Part shown: piece after piece, positions 33,499-47,760 of the stretch
Position numbering within the stretch: position 1 is the stretch's first letter
Layout: each line of letters begins with the position of its first letter
The notes under the pieces: generated by a model
Told to the model about the DNA's origin: nothing
What the model saw: the letters and a program-made list of their open reading frames with translations, nothing else
Database searches by the model: none
Source of the DNA: Pseudovirgaria hyperparasitica
Lineage: Eukaryota; Ascomycota; Dothideomycetes; Acrospermales; Acrospermaceae
DNA length: 64,000 nucleotides
Assembly: GCF_010093815.1 (NCBI RefSeq)
Contig: NW_022985566.1
Location: 726,007-790,006 of the forward strand
Direction of reading: 5' to 3'
Made by a program: the position numbers and the translations under genes

Positions 33499-36133
33499 CT
33501 ATTCCAAAGAACGCCGAGAATGTTGTACAGCACCTTTTTTTAATCTGCTTTGCTGTGATACCCAATCTATCGAGCCTACATCAATGTTCAGTGTTATATT
33601 CAAGGTAGAAATTAGAGACAATGGCAAGCGATTCTTCAAAGGGGAGAATAAATATCCACAGTCTAGAGGGTGACCTTGCATGTTGTGTGATCATACCAAC
33701 ATACTGACTGGGGCTTATATGCAGATGGAGGCGTTGATCAGGCTGATCATCCTTCTCACCCGCAGCCGTTGAAGCCCACGTGCTGACATTTTCTGAAAAA
33801 ATGAGCCCCATGACTTTGTAGGTTCGTTGAGTATTCAGTCCGGCACATTATGAATGACAAAGACACCTGAGTCACTGTATCATGGCTCTTAACTTTATGG
33901 TCACCCTGCCAGGACTCTGAGTTTCAGACATCTGTCGATGTCGCGCTATTAAGTTTTTTTTTCAGCATACAGGGTAGAAGGACCGCAAAGCTCGAGGCCG
34001 GGTTGCTAACAATAATGACATTCAGGACCATATCGTCCATGCCCGAAACGGCATTCCGTTTCCGAAATGGGCCTGGAAAGGGCTGGAACCGACGGCGACA
34101 GGGCTATACTGACGTGCAGCTGCAGATCCATCCCGGCGGCCTTTTTACTACGATCCCTCTACTCCTGGAACCCAGGACACGTACGTATTTGCAGACATTT
34201 TGTCCTTTCGTAGTGGTCGTATCATCGTCTCCAACGCCATACTGCAATCCATGCGTCTCACACCACGTCAGTAGAGAAGCATCAACATCAACGTTCGAGG
34301 CAAAATATTACAGCCACGGCCCTGGTCGCCTATGCAGTATACTACTATGTATGTACTATGTAATGTACCATCACGCCATGCAGCATGCCGTCTGGCGCTC
34401 CACGGAGTCCACGCCCATCGTATGGGCGAAAGTGCCGTGACTGCAGGGGAACCCATGCCGGAAGAGTACGCCGGAGCTCCCAACGCTCCCGAGACCTTGG
34501 ATTTTTTTGGACGACACTTGCATGACACCAAAGAAGTTCCGATTGTCGATCAGACCCAGAGGAGCCACCCCTCCTCTGTCGTCCTCTTCGCCCGCTCAAA
34601 TGTCGGTGTAAACGTCAACCATACGGCGGGCTGGAATTCGCAAGCTTACTTTTGTTGTCTTAGTTGGAGCCATGCGATCGGACTGGACTGGCCTTGGTGG
34701 AGTTGTGCTAATGTAGCTTGCAGACTCAACAACTCGCGTGTCGAAGCTACCTTGATAACCCTATTAGCCATGGATGGATCCTAATTCGCGACTCGGAAAA
34801 CACGCCGGACCATACAGAGCACAACTATACACACTTGCCCATACACTTCAAACACTTCAAACACGGTACCTCAGACACAGTACACCATATATATACTAAC
34901 ACACAAACGCCATACAAAATACGCCGTACACAGTTTGCAAGGAATTGATATCTCCGGTGTGAGCGACATACACGAACACAATCATCGAGTTAAGACAGCA
35001 ACTTGATACATCACCAATCCCTGCAGTCTCCACACAAGCCAAGCAATGTAAAATTACTAAAAACATACCTTCCCTGGCTTCGCCCACCCCGTCGATCGAG
35101 AGCTCCTTGAGAGCATTAGGATGATACGTACGTACTATGTACGCGTCCACCATGATCACAGACAAAGAAGTCGCTAATTTTAAACGCCGACGTCGCACAA
35201 GCGGGCCCCCACGCCTCCACCACCCCCTCTCTTTCTTACGCACATAACATACAATCCATACATACATGATGATAGACTTGATAGTACGCATATCTTCTCC
35301 ACACATACCGTACCCTTTTCGGAATACGGAACACCCATTTCTGTGGATCTTGATGCGCGCCCTTTCCCCCCTCCCCCCTCTCCACTAAAAAGAAAATCCT
35401 CCTCCCCCACTTGATATTCACTTTGCATTGCGCTATGCATCACATCAACATGTCCTCCCATCTGACTACCACCACTACTAGTAGTAGTTACAAGACTCCA
35501 TTTCGTTAATCTCATTCCACTTCTACGGTATTGTCGTCCCTCCATCTACCCTTGTCTTCCCCTCCGGCTTACCTACCTAACCGGTCCAGGACCTTACTTA
35601 CTCCTCGCCGGGCTCAGCAAAGGACAGACACTAAAGACAGCGCTCGTACTCGGGACTCACTGGTGGGAACATAGACTTGTTTATCTTCCTTGTCGTTTTT
35701 AAGTGGGCGAGTCCAGCGCGCCGCGCCGTTCGCGCCGTTCCCAGTGAGACCCGCTCGAAATAAACCTCAGCTACGCTCGCGTGGGAGACAGTCACTATCT
35801 TCATTCGAGCTAGTCGAAGTAGGGCCTAGTGATAGAGAGACGACCTTACCGGATTGGGACAGGAGAAGATCGGGAGTGAGCAACTTTACGGGGGCGTTGT
35901 GAATAGTGATACGTTGACATGTGAGGTGCGACGTGCGAGGTTCACTAGACTATGGCGATTGAAGTGTATACATTTTGTCAAAACAAGTATGAATATAATA
36001 AGAAGATGGTGGTAGCAAGATAGTCATGACTTGCGGATAATAAGATATGACTTCACTCATATTTTGACAGCTAATCATCGCCTGCATAATTTCATTGCCA
36101 ATAACTCTCCGTCTTCATGATCCCCGATCATGC
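33499..36133. other. Gene-poor stretch, no supported gene
   Basis: About 2.6 kb with only unconvincing frames (34003-34440, 34332-34784 and 35690-35902 plus). Simple-sequence runs occur near 35120-35145 (TACG/GTAC) and a C-rich, minus-strand G-rich run at about 35366-35386. No coding gene, RNA gene or mobile element could be supported. Confidence 0.4.
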
Positions 36134-39100
36134 TTATGATTTTGCGCTCCACTTCTCGTTAAACGCATTTACTGCTACGGCAACCTGTCCGTAGAACCAA
36201 TTTCTACTTCCTTCGTCCTGGACCGGTATGAATGGCCCGTTCGTTCCCCCTTTCAACGATATGCTGATCCCCGTTCTTTCTTTGCTGATAGTAGCGACAT
36301 CTTTGAGCGGCACATCCCATTCGGTCGTCAGCTTCTTTGTGCGGACTAGTAGGATGGTATTATATGTCAGCATGACAAGCATATCTGCATTGCCTGAAGG
36401 TCCACGACGAGCTGGTGACTGTGGCAACTGCGCTGACTGGCTTGGAGATAACGACGATCCGAGCTCAAGATGAGCGACATAATCTTCATTGAACCACTTG
36501 CCGTTGTCCAAGGTCTTCAGCCAGAACTGTCCAAGAGCTTCACGCTGAGAGTATGGACGGACAACCCCATCGCGCCCGATAAAGCGTGTGAGACGCACAC
36601 GATCAAGACCTTCTTGATCAAAGACCGTCGTTGTGTTCCGTACGCCTTCGGCCATGTTGCTAGCAAGGTCAAAAGCACCGATAGCAGGTTTCGTCGCTAG
36701 GCCGAGCACACCTTTCCCTACACCTTTCATGAAGCCGGCTACGCCCTCCTTCTCTGCTCCCTGAATAGGGTGTCGAGCTAAGCCACCAATACCAGATGCA
36801 AGCGATGACGCAAAGGCATTTCCTCCGGAGGTGATTCCGTAAAGGGCATGCTTTGGTCGGTTGCGTGAACGGCTCATGCGACGCTGGTCTTGGAATTCCT
36901 TGTCCATAGACGCGGCGCTGAGACCCTTGGAAATTGATCCTGTGAACTTGGCCATACTGTCCGAGAACCCAAATACACTCTTCTTCACGAAGCTACTTGC
37001 TCCCTTAGCAATACCAATACCAAGCTCTTGCGGCCTATCAGTCATAACTAGTCCCTGATATGGTTCGTAAAAGATGTCCGCCACACCCGATGAGATATTG
37101 TTGAACAAGCCGACAGGGTTACCGAGGAAGTCGGCGGATCCCAGGACAATATGAACTTGTCGCAGTGATTCTTGTACGTAATGCGACCGGACATTCGAGA
37201 TCAGCGCCGTCATCGATACGCGAGCATTTTCGAGCATGAGTGCGTTGTAGCGTACCGGTGCATCGTTGACATTACCAATAGACATCGTCAATACATTGAC
37301 TGCGAACATGAAAGGGTTGGACGATGTTGCAGTGTCCTCAGCATTGATGCGCTCCGTTCTTACAAACGACAAGTCGAATTGCATGGGTTGAAGGTGAAGT
37401 AGTTCGAAGTAGACATCCTGTCCCGACTGTTCTTGTTGGGGTTCAGGCAATTCTAGCCGCTCATCACAAAGCTTGCCTTGTTTCTCTTCTGACCACGAGG
37501 CTCCTGGGATCTTAGTGAAATCGAGGAGGGCAAAGATAAAGTCCTCGTCAATCTCCAAGGTCATTTGCTGAAGGAGGATGGTGAAGTACTTAATGTATAT
37601 CACGCCATATGAATCATCCTTGACTCTGGAGAGCGTCGCGTGCAGAATTGGATGCGCCTCCATTTCTCGACCGGTCTTGGGTACAACACTAGGATAGAAG
37701 AGGATTGGAAAGATTCCACCATAGAGTTGATTGTCAATCTGCATCCACTTGATTGTGAGACCTAAAGTCTGAAAAAGTGCCGATTCCGAGTATTTGAGCT
37801 CGATGTCCCGAAGAGTAAGATAGACAAGCTCGCGCAGCTGAGCATTGACCAAAGACACGCCGATACCTGCGAGTCGCAAAGTGGCTTTGAAGGTCACATC
37901 TGTGTCCTGCTCCTTGACTTCGAAGCCTGAAGTTGTCGATTGAGAAGCAGATGCGCTCTTCTGTTTGTACAAACTCTTTGAAGGCTTATAAGTGGACAGG
38001 ATGAGCGTCTGGGTTGGGCCGTCGGCAATTACGTTGAGATCAATGACTTTCTGTCTGTTGACCTCGGGTGTAGGAGGTAGCCTCATTGGTATCAGGTTAC
38101 CAATCTCAGCGAGTCTGACGTGCCTTTCCCTTCCATTAGCAGTGAGGATTATCTCTTTGTTCTTCGCTGCAGGATGATCCCAAGCGTATGGCATGACACT
38201 TCTAGGAGGAAGTCTGTACCGGATTGGTCGCCACCCGGAACCACGATCCTCCTCATCTTCATCAACATTTGGATTTGCTTGGTAGAATAAGAACTCTGTG
38301 TCACTCTCGTTCCGCATTGAGAAAGGCCAGTGCTTCGTCTCAATGCTCAGCTGTAAAAATATGGTCGCTCCTTCCATCAGAATGTCCACACGGACAAGTT
38401 GTTGACGTTTACCGTTTTTGGCTAGTTTGACGTGAACATTGCCAACATTAGCAATATCGAATGCTGAAGACCACTGATTGCTCACTCCTGGGAAGCATAG
38501 TGAGAGTTGTTGGCCTACACTCTGTCGCAGATATCTAAGGGGCTGGAGCTGACCAGATCTGAGTGTCATGATGTTTGAGGACCCAGGTTCTCGTATGCTG
38601 ATATCCTCTTTCATGCGATTCTTCACGATAAAGCGAGGAGCAATTGTAACAACCTTGCATAGGTTATACTTTCCTTCGCCTTCTGCAACATTAATGCCTA
38701 TGTGCATCTCGGAACAGCCATTGCCAGAAGTCAGCGACACATCGTATGCACTTCCGATGGCATCAAAGCTCTGTGGTTTGCTCCATTGAGAATCGCCAAC
38801 CTTGAGCAAAGCACGATTCTTCTTGTCGTCCGTTGGAAAAGAGAACATGAACGGATGTGCTTTCTGTGCGTCTTCATCCTCTTCTTGAACAAATACTGCT
38901 TGTCCTGCAGCAGCCTTAGCTTGGCCCATGAATTGTTTGCTGCGAACATCCAGTTCAAGCCCAGTGCGATTTAGTATGACGTAAGGGCTGTAAATTGTGA
39001 CTTTGAAGGCACCGCCGCTATCAGGAATCTTGTAGTAGTGAAGGCTGAGTCTTAGACTGAGGTCTTTGTCGTCCTTAACCTCGATTGTCTTTTCCCGCCT

Positions 39101-42100
39101 GAAATCGTCCTTCCCAGATGAGTTTATGACTGCAAACTTGCTTTGTTTAAATGGTGTGTCTTGCATATAAACGTTGATTAGCAAGAGGTGCGAGAGCTCT
39201 ACTACATGGACGGGGCTAACACCGCCATTTCGGAGGAAGTTGGCCCAGTCTTTCTTCGTATTGTCATCGTAGATGCGGTATTTGAAATCGTATGGAAGTA
39301 GGTTCTGGACTTCTACGGGAGCATGTAGGCGAATTCGCATGTACGGATAAATACTGTTTCATGTCAGCTTCATCTTTCGATGAAAGTAGTGAAGCATACC
39401 TTGTGAGGGGGTCTCTTTTGTCGAATTGCGCATATGACTGGAAAAAGAATGGAGGGCTACTTTGATCAGAATCTCCTTTGCAAGTGATTGTCCTGTTGGG
39501 CCGCTTCAACGAGTCTTGCCAGAACAGTCTTTCGTTACTCCAAGCATATCCGAAACCTTGGTCAGGTCTTATTATGATACTATGCATATAAGCAGCGCCA
39601 ACAGGGGCTGGCCTTGCATCGCCTGGCGCAATTTTCTCAATTTTGAGAATATGTCCTTCTTCGGGGTTGTAGATGCCGATCTCGATAGGGATCTGAGTGT
39701 TGTTCTCCACAAGGAGTGGCGATCTGAATGTAATGTATTTGACGTTGTCCGTTCCGAGCTTGACCTCTACCAAGAGGCGATGTTGCACACGATCTTTACG
39801 AGGTTTCAAATTATAAAGATTTTCACCTTCACGGCTAACTTGAATGCGCGTGACGCTGTCGAATCCACTACCTTCAAGCTTGACACCAAGTATACCCAGA
39901 GCCCCTTCTGGCGACAGTGTTTCTCTCGTAGTCGTAGGATCTTCAAAGCGCCAGGGTCTTTCTTCGCCATCGTCAAGCTTGGCTGCCGGGCCCTCCTCGT
40001 TGTCTTTGCTATCTGCCCACACATTGATGTCAAAACCAGTATAGTTTCTGATTCGGTATGGTGCATCCATGCCTCGGGGTTTCGAAAGGACATCTTCTTC
40101 TGTCGAAAGGAAATCCGCGGATTTGCTCGCAAGAGCTATAGTAGCCGTTGTGATAGACAGCTCCAGGGCTTTACGGGAGAACAGCTCCACGCCAAGCTTG
40201 TCAGGGCTCTGTTCCTTAGACATGTGGAAACCCACAGACCATGGCTCTATCAACGGTTCCCAGGCTGATTTTGAGAAGTTGTAGATATTAAAAAGCGTGT
40301 CAATATTGGTGTCCGCAGTCATAGCTGCAGACCAGTCTCGGACATCTACATTGAACTTGTGGACCCGCCAATCCAGCATTGGCAACTCATGCGCGTCGCC
40401 AATGAGGACAACTCGCAAGCCCTCGAACGAAACTTTCATTTCCTCGCGCTTCATTACCGTAGAAGCCTTCTGCTGTTTAGTGGTAATTGCAGAAACTCGG
40501 TCTGTCTTCTTGCCGGTCTTGATGGAAGTCGCAGATTTCCCTCTAGCATGCGTAGATGTTGCCTTCTTATGACTTGACTTCGATCTACTAGTAGAGTCAT
40601 TGGCTTTGACTTGTTTCAAATTTTTCGGTCCATCATCCACCGTTTGTTGGTCCGGGGTCTGCATAGCAGAAGCACGATTGAATATCTGCATAGCCAGTAA
40701 AATGTCTCGCAGTGATAGTCGCAAAATGAGAGGTTCGACATCGACGTGAATACTCGTGAGCGAAGAATCCTCCCCTTGCGAACGCATATCTAGGGAGGTC
40801 GTAACACTAAAATCATCGAGGATCCTAAGCCTTGTGGAGTCGAATTTGTCCATGCGACATAAGAACATACCAACCTTTTCAACCTGAAGAGTGGTAGAGT
40901 TCTGTTTCGAGACCAATACTTGCTTAGTGCCCAGTACGATAGCCTCGGAATTGTTGATCGCCGGATTAGCAAGGAGGATGATCTGCGCATCCACTAAGTT
41001 GACACGGAAAGAGATAGTCATTCCGTCTGGTTCTTTTTCGTCTCGGGTCTCCGCTTTGCCGTCTTTCTTGATGGAGGAGAGGGCGCCCGACTGTACGCTG
41101 ACGGTACTCTCACTTTCTATATCCTCATCCTGGTCCTCAATGTGGAGGATATCGTCCGTCATCAAGCCTGCGCTCACAAAGCCCTGAAGAGCAAAGAGAT
41201 AGTCAAGAGCGAGAATGACACGAGGACTATCGATCGTCAAAATTGCTATGAGATGTTTGTCCTCATTCCCTGAAATGGACAAGCTGGCCATGAACTGTTG
41301 CTTCACTTCTGTGTTGGTCAAAGACATAATCTTACGGAATTTATTCGTTGTCTGAGAGCGACTGTCGCGGATCGAGAAAGACTGGATCAGGAGTTCAGCC
41401 TCCAGGGAACCATCACTCATCATCCGCGTCTTGATGTTCGTGTCACTGAGCGAGAACTTAGAAAGACTGGCACTCTCGAGATCGCCCACAGGCTCTACCG
41501 TCCTGGCTTGTATAAGCTCTAAACCAACGGCACCAATCTTGAAAATAAGATCAAGCTTTGCCCATTTGTCTTCCTCGCTCTTGCCTAATTCAGATACCTG
41601 TTTCGTTGTAATGTTTTTAGACTTCGGTGTGGTCTCTTCATATTCTGCGATTCGACGCGAAGGGCGCAACGCGGATTCTTCCAGCTCGTCCATAGCCTGA
41701 CCTTCCAGCTCTTCTGCTGGCTCTGTAGCGAAAGCTTCTGGGATAGACCTCGAGAGCTCGAGAGCAAGTTTCAATTGTTCTTGAGTGAGACGCAAATTAA
41801 TATCAGACATATTTCCTTCAATCTCCACATCTGGGCGCTTGTATCCTTGTTTATGCTCAACCAATGTGATATTAAAGTCAAGATTCACTTTGTCAATGAG
41901 CTCAAGTTCTTCCACTTGATCATTGTCGTAGTGCAAATTCGACGTCAGCTTAATGTTGCGCACGCCAGCTGTCAACTTGTTCGCAAAGTCGGACATCTTT
42001 GAGTCGTCTAGAGGGACAAATTTATTGTTTGCATATATCTCACCAAGGTTCGCCGTCAATGTATCTCTTTCAGGTTTCTCAGTGATGACCATACGTGGAA

Positions 42101-45100
42101 AGACGACGATAGGCGTTCGGATTATAATATCGAAGTGCATCTTACCAGCACTTTCTTGAATCTGGTTTGCCTGATTTGCCGCAGCCTGGCGTGCTGCATT
42201 AAAGATGGCTTGCATCTTGCCGAATTTGACACCGAACTCCATAATTTTTCGGAAAGGCTCTGTCAAGAAGTTAACCTTTAATGAGCCGGACCTTAGATAT
42301 ATTGACGAGTCATAACCAGGGTAGTTGTCCGTGTTTGCATCGAACGTCTCGTATGAGAAGTCAGCGAGCTCTTTGCCCTGAATCGTAACCAGCTGGCGTA
42401 GTGACGACTGTTCAGAAACCCCCTGATTGACATCGTCAATCAGCGAAAGGTTGCCAAGCTTAGCATCGACGCGCATAGCTTTTCCTGCCAGGAAGACTCC
42501 AACATCCGCAGCATTGAGACTGAGTGTAGCTAGCCGAATGCCGTCATTATTCAGTATCAATGCTATTCTCTTGAGTCTAGCTTTGATGCGGATCTTGTCA
42601 GGTTCTTGTGATTCAGGTCCCTTCTTGTCTTCCTTCATTGGGCCGTCTGGCGAGTCCTCCACAGATTTGTCCTGAGCTACGAGACTGGAGTTCGTGAACG
42701 TGACAAGGACAAAGTCTAAGAGAGTCAAGAGCGTTTTTCGAGTTACAATTAGATTGATCGTCGATACCATGACGTCTAGATTCATTGCCACACCCTGGTA
42801 TAACTCATTAAATTCTGGTGAGTCTTCGTTGACTCTAATGAACTTTAGCTGAAACAGATCCTTTTGGAGGGCCGTATCAGTATCCTCTGAGGAAATGAGA
42901 TTTCTAAACTCAGGCAACGGGTTTTCTTCGACATGATCCTGTACCGCAAGAGTCTTAAGACTAACTTCTGCGACCATACTGAACTCTTCTTGGTAGAAGT
43001 CTAAGTTAAAGCCTTGCGCAACTAGTTCCACGAGAAGCTCGTCAGGCTTCTTACCGTCAGGGTCGGATCGATAGAGAGAACCTTGTAACTTGTCGACAGT
43101 GAATTTGAATTCAAAGTTACGTTGATGAATGTTTCTTTCCGGAGCAGCCTTCTTGTCTGAAGCATCTTGAAAATCATCCTGCTCAGATTCGCTTCCTTCT
43201 TCACCGACTAGAATCTCCTTTCTCTGCGAGGTCTTGGTGAAAGACTTTGCACGAGTCCTACCTACCGATGACCCGTTGCGTTCTCTAATTTCAATCAGAG
43301 GATCAAGGTTCGATGGTCCTGTGGTCTCGTTCTGCAACTGCTTAACATTTTCATTCTCGTCGAACCTAGGAATTGCAACATCAATGAGGCGCATCAAGCT
43401 TTTGTACTTTGAATCCGAGACTGAGGCATGGAGAACCGGTAGATTACCGGAGATGCGAAATTTAGTCAAGTCCGCTGCCCTTTGGATGATGCAGGTCTCG
43501 ATTGTGAAATCCATATTAATACGGTCAACGAGGTGTAGACTCTTTGAAGTTGATTTTTCATCAAGTTGTGACTTTGTTTCCTCAATCGAGGTGCCGATCA
43601 GAACCTGAGTTGATTCAAGCTTCAGTATGAACTTGTCGTACATAAGACCTTCAAGTTGTTTGAAGTCTGCCTCCGTATACTGCTTGCTATGTTTGTTCTG
43701 AATATCTCGAATGGTCGATTTATCGACGAGGTCGCTACTGACGCTCACATGACCTGCATCTATGATTAGACAGATAGTACTGCTGTCCGTCACCGAGTCT
43801 GGTATGATAATAAGAGGAGCTTGTAGATCGAGCTGCGTGTTGATAGTCTTATGTTCTTCAAGAGCAAACTCTAATCCGGCACGAGTCTGCTGCCGAATGC
43901 CTTCCACGGTAGCACCCGCGGTCTCCATTAGAGCACCAATCGACTCCATGTGACGCTCAGGGGGTTTGAAGAATTTGGCGACTTCGGCGATGAATTTAGG
44001 ATTGTAGACAATCTCCATGCCCTTTAATCTCACGTTTAGCGCAGTATCGGCGCTTCCGTCTAGCGGGTTCTTCTCGAATGCAACTTGGAAGAACGGATCG
44101 CCGTCCTCAGCTCTGTCGTCTTCATCATGATCTCCCTTCAATCGTGGTTCCGTCTCATCATCGTTCAATTCTCGAATCCGATCCTCATCAGCGACAGGAG
44201 CGACACCTTTGACGATGATTATCTGCTCAAACAGACTTCCATCAGTCGTACCGTCGTATAAGCGCATACCATCAAGGCTCAATTCTATCAACATAGAATC
44301 CGTGCGCTGTAATGCTTTTGTGCTGAAATTATCAAATAAGAGTCGTAGTATGTTGTTGGGCTTGCCACATCTACCATGTGGATCCCGTCTAAGAGTGAAA
44401 CTTCCTGTCCGCAAACTCATCTCGACTTGCATTTTCACGTATTCTCTCGGCATATCAATAGCGTCCGACAGCTGCTGCTGTTCATCCCAATCAATCGCAT
44501 CGTACAGCTTTTTGCGATCCTCTTCTGTGATATCTGTCTCTTCCTCTTGATTCTGTGGTTTACTACCCCATATCCACGCACCCCAGGACTGGGTTTCCTT
44601 ATGTTTGGGCACACCGATATTCTCTTTGCGAAGCTGGTTCCGGGCTAGCGAGCGCCAGAACCGGAGGTCTTCATAAGATAACTTGCGTTCAAGTGCATCC
44701 ATTTCCTTTGCTTCATCGGGTGTGAGCTTCTCCTCCTTCTTTTTCTTTTTGAAAAGGGCAATATAGCGGAGTCGGTCATCTCTCCTTTCCCGGAAATAAT
44801 CCCAAGACCACTTCCGGTTGCGGTCATGGATTTTGTCCAAGACAGCTTTTCCAGCGAATTGTAGCCATGCGAGTGGATCTTCTGCCGGTCTTGATTTGGG
44901 TTCAAACTTCTTGTACTCTTGATGTCTGATGAAGTAGTGAAAGAGCTCAACTAACATCAGCGCATCGCGGTATTGATCCTCGTCGATAATGAAACCGAGT
45001 TCGTCAAACAACAATCGCGCCTTTACTTTCGGCTTACCAGGCTTCCCAGTCTTATCTATCTCAAGTCCAGCACGACCGCTGACAGGCTTGAGGATAAATT

Positions 45101-45887
45101 GATGTTCTGCGAGATCTGGGCTGTCGCCTCGTACAATCATCTGTTTCGCCTTCTTGATAAATTCTTCTCTATCTAGCCCTTGCTCTTCATCTCTGATCTG
45201 CTCTCCTTTTCCAGTACCCATAAGAGATGCATCAGTATCCCAATATACCGCGAGGGAGCCCAATGTTGCAAGTTTATGAGACGAAGCTGAACTACCTTGA
45301 ATGAACGTAGGTTTCCAGTCCCCATCAGTGCTGACAGCGCTAAATTCTTCAAGAGTGATACCGAGAGCGAATGCGTGGCCAGGATGAGATATTGCGTCTT
45401 CGTATCTGATGTGGATGTTCTTAACGCTGACTTGTAAATTGTCAACGATTGTGGTGACCAAGCTTGCAGTGAAGCTCTGGTTCTTCTTTTGCTCCTCTGC
45501 GCTCATGCCTTCCGTATTTCTCTCTTTCAGGAGTTCAGCAGAATCAAGCTTCTCCATCTTGACAGCATGTGCTCTGGTCTCTTCCTCTTCTGCATCGTAT
45601 TCTGCATCCTCTTTTGGTGCTGCCAGTAGGAAAACATCCTCTATACTGACATGCACTGGGCTTCCTCTGAGATTCGACCAGGGTATTCGGAGTGTGAGTT
45701 GGCCAAGATGGCCTTGGACTACGTTGAGGGGTAGATGAAGTTGGTCGAGAGCTTCTCGTCGCAGTTCCAGATTTCGAAGCTTCACATCTCCAGACCATAT
45801 TCCGACATTGAGTTGTTTAGGATCAAAATTCTTGACATACATGCCAAGAAACCTGTTTAGCAGGTTCGCGACTAGGCCCTCGAGCAT
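36134..45887 (-). CDS. VPS13: Vps13 bridge-like lipid transfer protein (3235 aa)
   Basis: Largest gene in the window. Two exons fit: 45887-39400 and 39353-36134, joined by a 46-base GTATGC...CAG intron that restores DPLTSIYPYMRIRLHAPVE. The N-terminal chorein domain is complete (MLEGLVANLLNRFLGMYVKN, then LNVGIWSGDVKLRNLELR). The VAB/SHR-BD region starts near residue 1945 (YRIRNYTGFDINVW). The C-terminus has the ATG_C/DH-like and PH-like segments (RPYSQREALGQFWLKTL, LVMLTYNTILLVRTKKL). Vps13 moves bulk glycerolipids between membranes at organelle contacts; yeast Vps13 is 3144 aa. The frame is intact over nearly 10 kb. It diverges from EMI1. Confidence 0.96.
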
Positions 45888-46534
45888 GATGCAATGTGAT
45901 GGCCGTGACCCAGGCGGGGGACTAGAGTTGGGTTGGTTCTATGAGTGCGCGTGAGGGTTAAGCACGGTCAACGTGATATAGGTGTCATAGTCGAGCTTCG
46001 GCAAGAAAGCTGTTGAGGGATCGCGAAGTTTGACAGGATATGGTGAGATGCAACACAGTCTGTCAACGCAAGGACAAAGCGGATATCACATAAAGTCTGC
46101 ACGGAATGAGTGAAGAGAACGGATGAGTGCTGTCTGGTATGCTACGCGTGAGACTGCGTATCAAGCAGGTAGTAGGATGTATGCACGGAAGCCTGGTCAT
46201 GAGAAGGTGCGATGTCTTTACCCGCAAAGGGAAAAGCTAGAGCTAGAGTTGATCGAGATCCCGCTCGGGCAGGCTGGCACCGTGCAAGCACCATGATGAC
46301 GTTGCGTGGCGTTGGCCCTCCGGAAAGCTGACCATTAAATTTTAGGCGAGTGTCACGTGCAGTCCTGTACGTACAGTGCCGTACTGTTGAAAACCACAAA
46401 GCTCAACATCGTCTTCATATCTTACTTTACGAACAATCAAAACTTCATACACCATCGAGCATCCCCCTCCTAGTAACGATAGCTCTCGATTACCGTCTCT
46501 CACGACGTCCCATCTCATACCGAGACCTCTCAAC
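45888..46534. promoter_or_regulatory. Shared upstream region of VPS13 (-) and EMI1 (+)
   Basis: The 647 bases between divergent ATGs have no supported gene. Open frames on the minus strand here are short and featureless. Confidence 0.4.
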
Positions 46535-47050
46535 ATGGGCTGGTGGTGGCGCTCCGACCCAGAAGCACCTATCAAGCCCTCAAATCACAGCGCACTCGCC
46601 GCAGCATGCGAAGTCGCCGACATGACCAGCCCCAACGTATCCACACTGCGACAACAGCCCGACCTCCTCCCTACCCAACCCGATGTACCAAACCGCAGTC
46701 CCCCTGACAGCTCGCTTTATCCATCCACGATGTCCTGTCGCGATGCATTCGACGCCGCGTACTACTGTGCGTCATTCGGAGGCAAGTTCAACGACATATA
46801 CCGCTACGGCGAGCTGCGGTCGTGTAGCGAGCACTGGGGCCAATGGCGGTTTTGTATGCGACTGAAAGTGCTGCAGCCACAAGAGAGAGAGCAGCGGGTC
46901 AGGGAATTCTACAGAGAGAAAGAGGCGCATACGAGGGTTGGGAGAAATAGCGAAGAGGTGTGGAAGAGGAGGACGGATATACCCGAGAGGTACATGTGGA
47001 AGAATCCGGATACGATGGAGCCGATTGAGGGGTTGGAGGAGAAAGCTTGA
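46535..47050 (+). CDS. EMI1: Emi1-like twin CX9C protein, DUF3128 family (171 aa)
   Basis: Single-exon gene; the ATG at 46535 is the only sensible start. The conserved core SCRDAFDAAYYCASFGGKFN and IYRYGELRSCSEHWGQW carries twin CX9C motifs, Cys68-Cys78 and Cys97-Cys107. This matches the fungal Emi1/DUF3128 family. Such motifs usually form a disulfide-linked helical hairpin in small proteins, many imported into the mitochondrial intermembrane space; localisation here is inferred. In yeast EMI1 is known from early meiotic induction and respiratory phenotypes. The N-terminal ~60 residues are Pro/Ser-rich and the C-terminus is Glu/Arg-rich. Confidence 0.87.
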   Translation: MGWWWRSDPEAPIKPSNHSALAAACEVADMTSPNVSTLRQQPDLLPTQPDVPNRSPPDSSLYPSTMSCRDAFDAAYYCASFGGKFNDIYRYGELRSCSEHWGQWRFCMRLKVLQPQEREQRVREFYREKEAHTRVGRNSEEVWKRRTDIPERYMWKNPDTMEPIEGLEEKA

Positions 47051-47760
47051 GAAGAAAAATAGACAGGAATCAAATATATATATATACAACAATCGAGGAA
47101 TACGTAGGTATCAGCTGTGTAATACATGTACTATACATATATGTATCCTCAATGGTGCATGTCCCGTTTTCAACCCGTTAGTCCGGAGGAGCGAGAGTCG
47201 GAACTGCTGTTGTGCTTCGTCGGTCTAACATGTCGTCCAAGTTCATGTATCTTCGAAAACGCTACTTCTGTAATGATTTTGAAATACATCTACTTGTTTT
47301 ATTGCGATGCGAGAAGTTGACTTTATAGGAGCATGTAGCTCTAGGGCATATAGCATTCCAGCTGTGTAGAGGTCCAACGCCGTTGATTGATACTTCTTCA
47401 AGTGTCTAGTGGTCATCTGTTACGGAATTCGTGTTCTTGATCAGCTAGCTTGTATCAACGCTTGTCGGACCTAGCCGTTGGAAAGATTTTTCTTTAAGCT
47501 GGGTAAATATCGACGGAGCGCCATAGTAAGACATGTGGAGAACAATTTCTTAAGTATTGATTATGGAAGACATAAGCCTTGTCTTATTCTACGAACTTTT
47601 GCCGTCCGAATGATTATATCTCATTTCATAACAAAGGAGACCCACGCTACATGAACAGCCGTAAGAAGCTCATCTTCAGGCGTGAGCTCCAGCAAATAAC
47701 TCCTGTCCACCCAAAGGATCTATGCAGGAAGAAGATGACGCCAAGGAAAGGATGAGACAT
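47051..47760. other. Intergenic stretch between convergent EMI1 and HSP70
   Basis: About 710 bases with no gene seen. It should contain both 3' UTRs; a tatatata-rich segment follows the EMI1 stop. Confidence 0.4.

Noticed and set aside
34332-34784. 150-codon plus-strand frame in the gene-poor block
   Set aside because: The longest ATG-less open stretch here shows no protein-like conservation pattern; likely chance.
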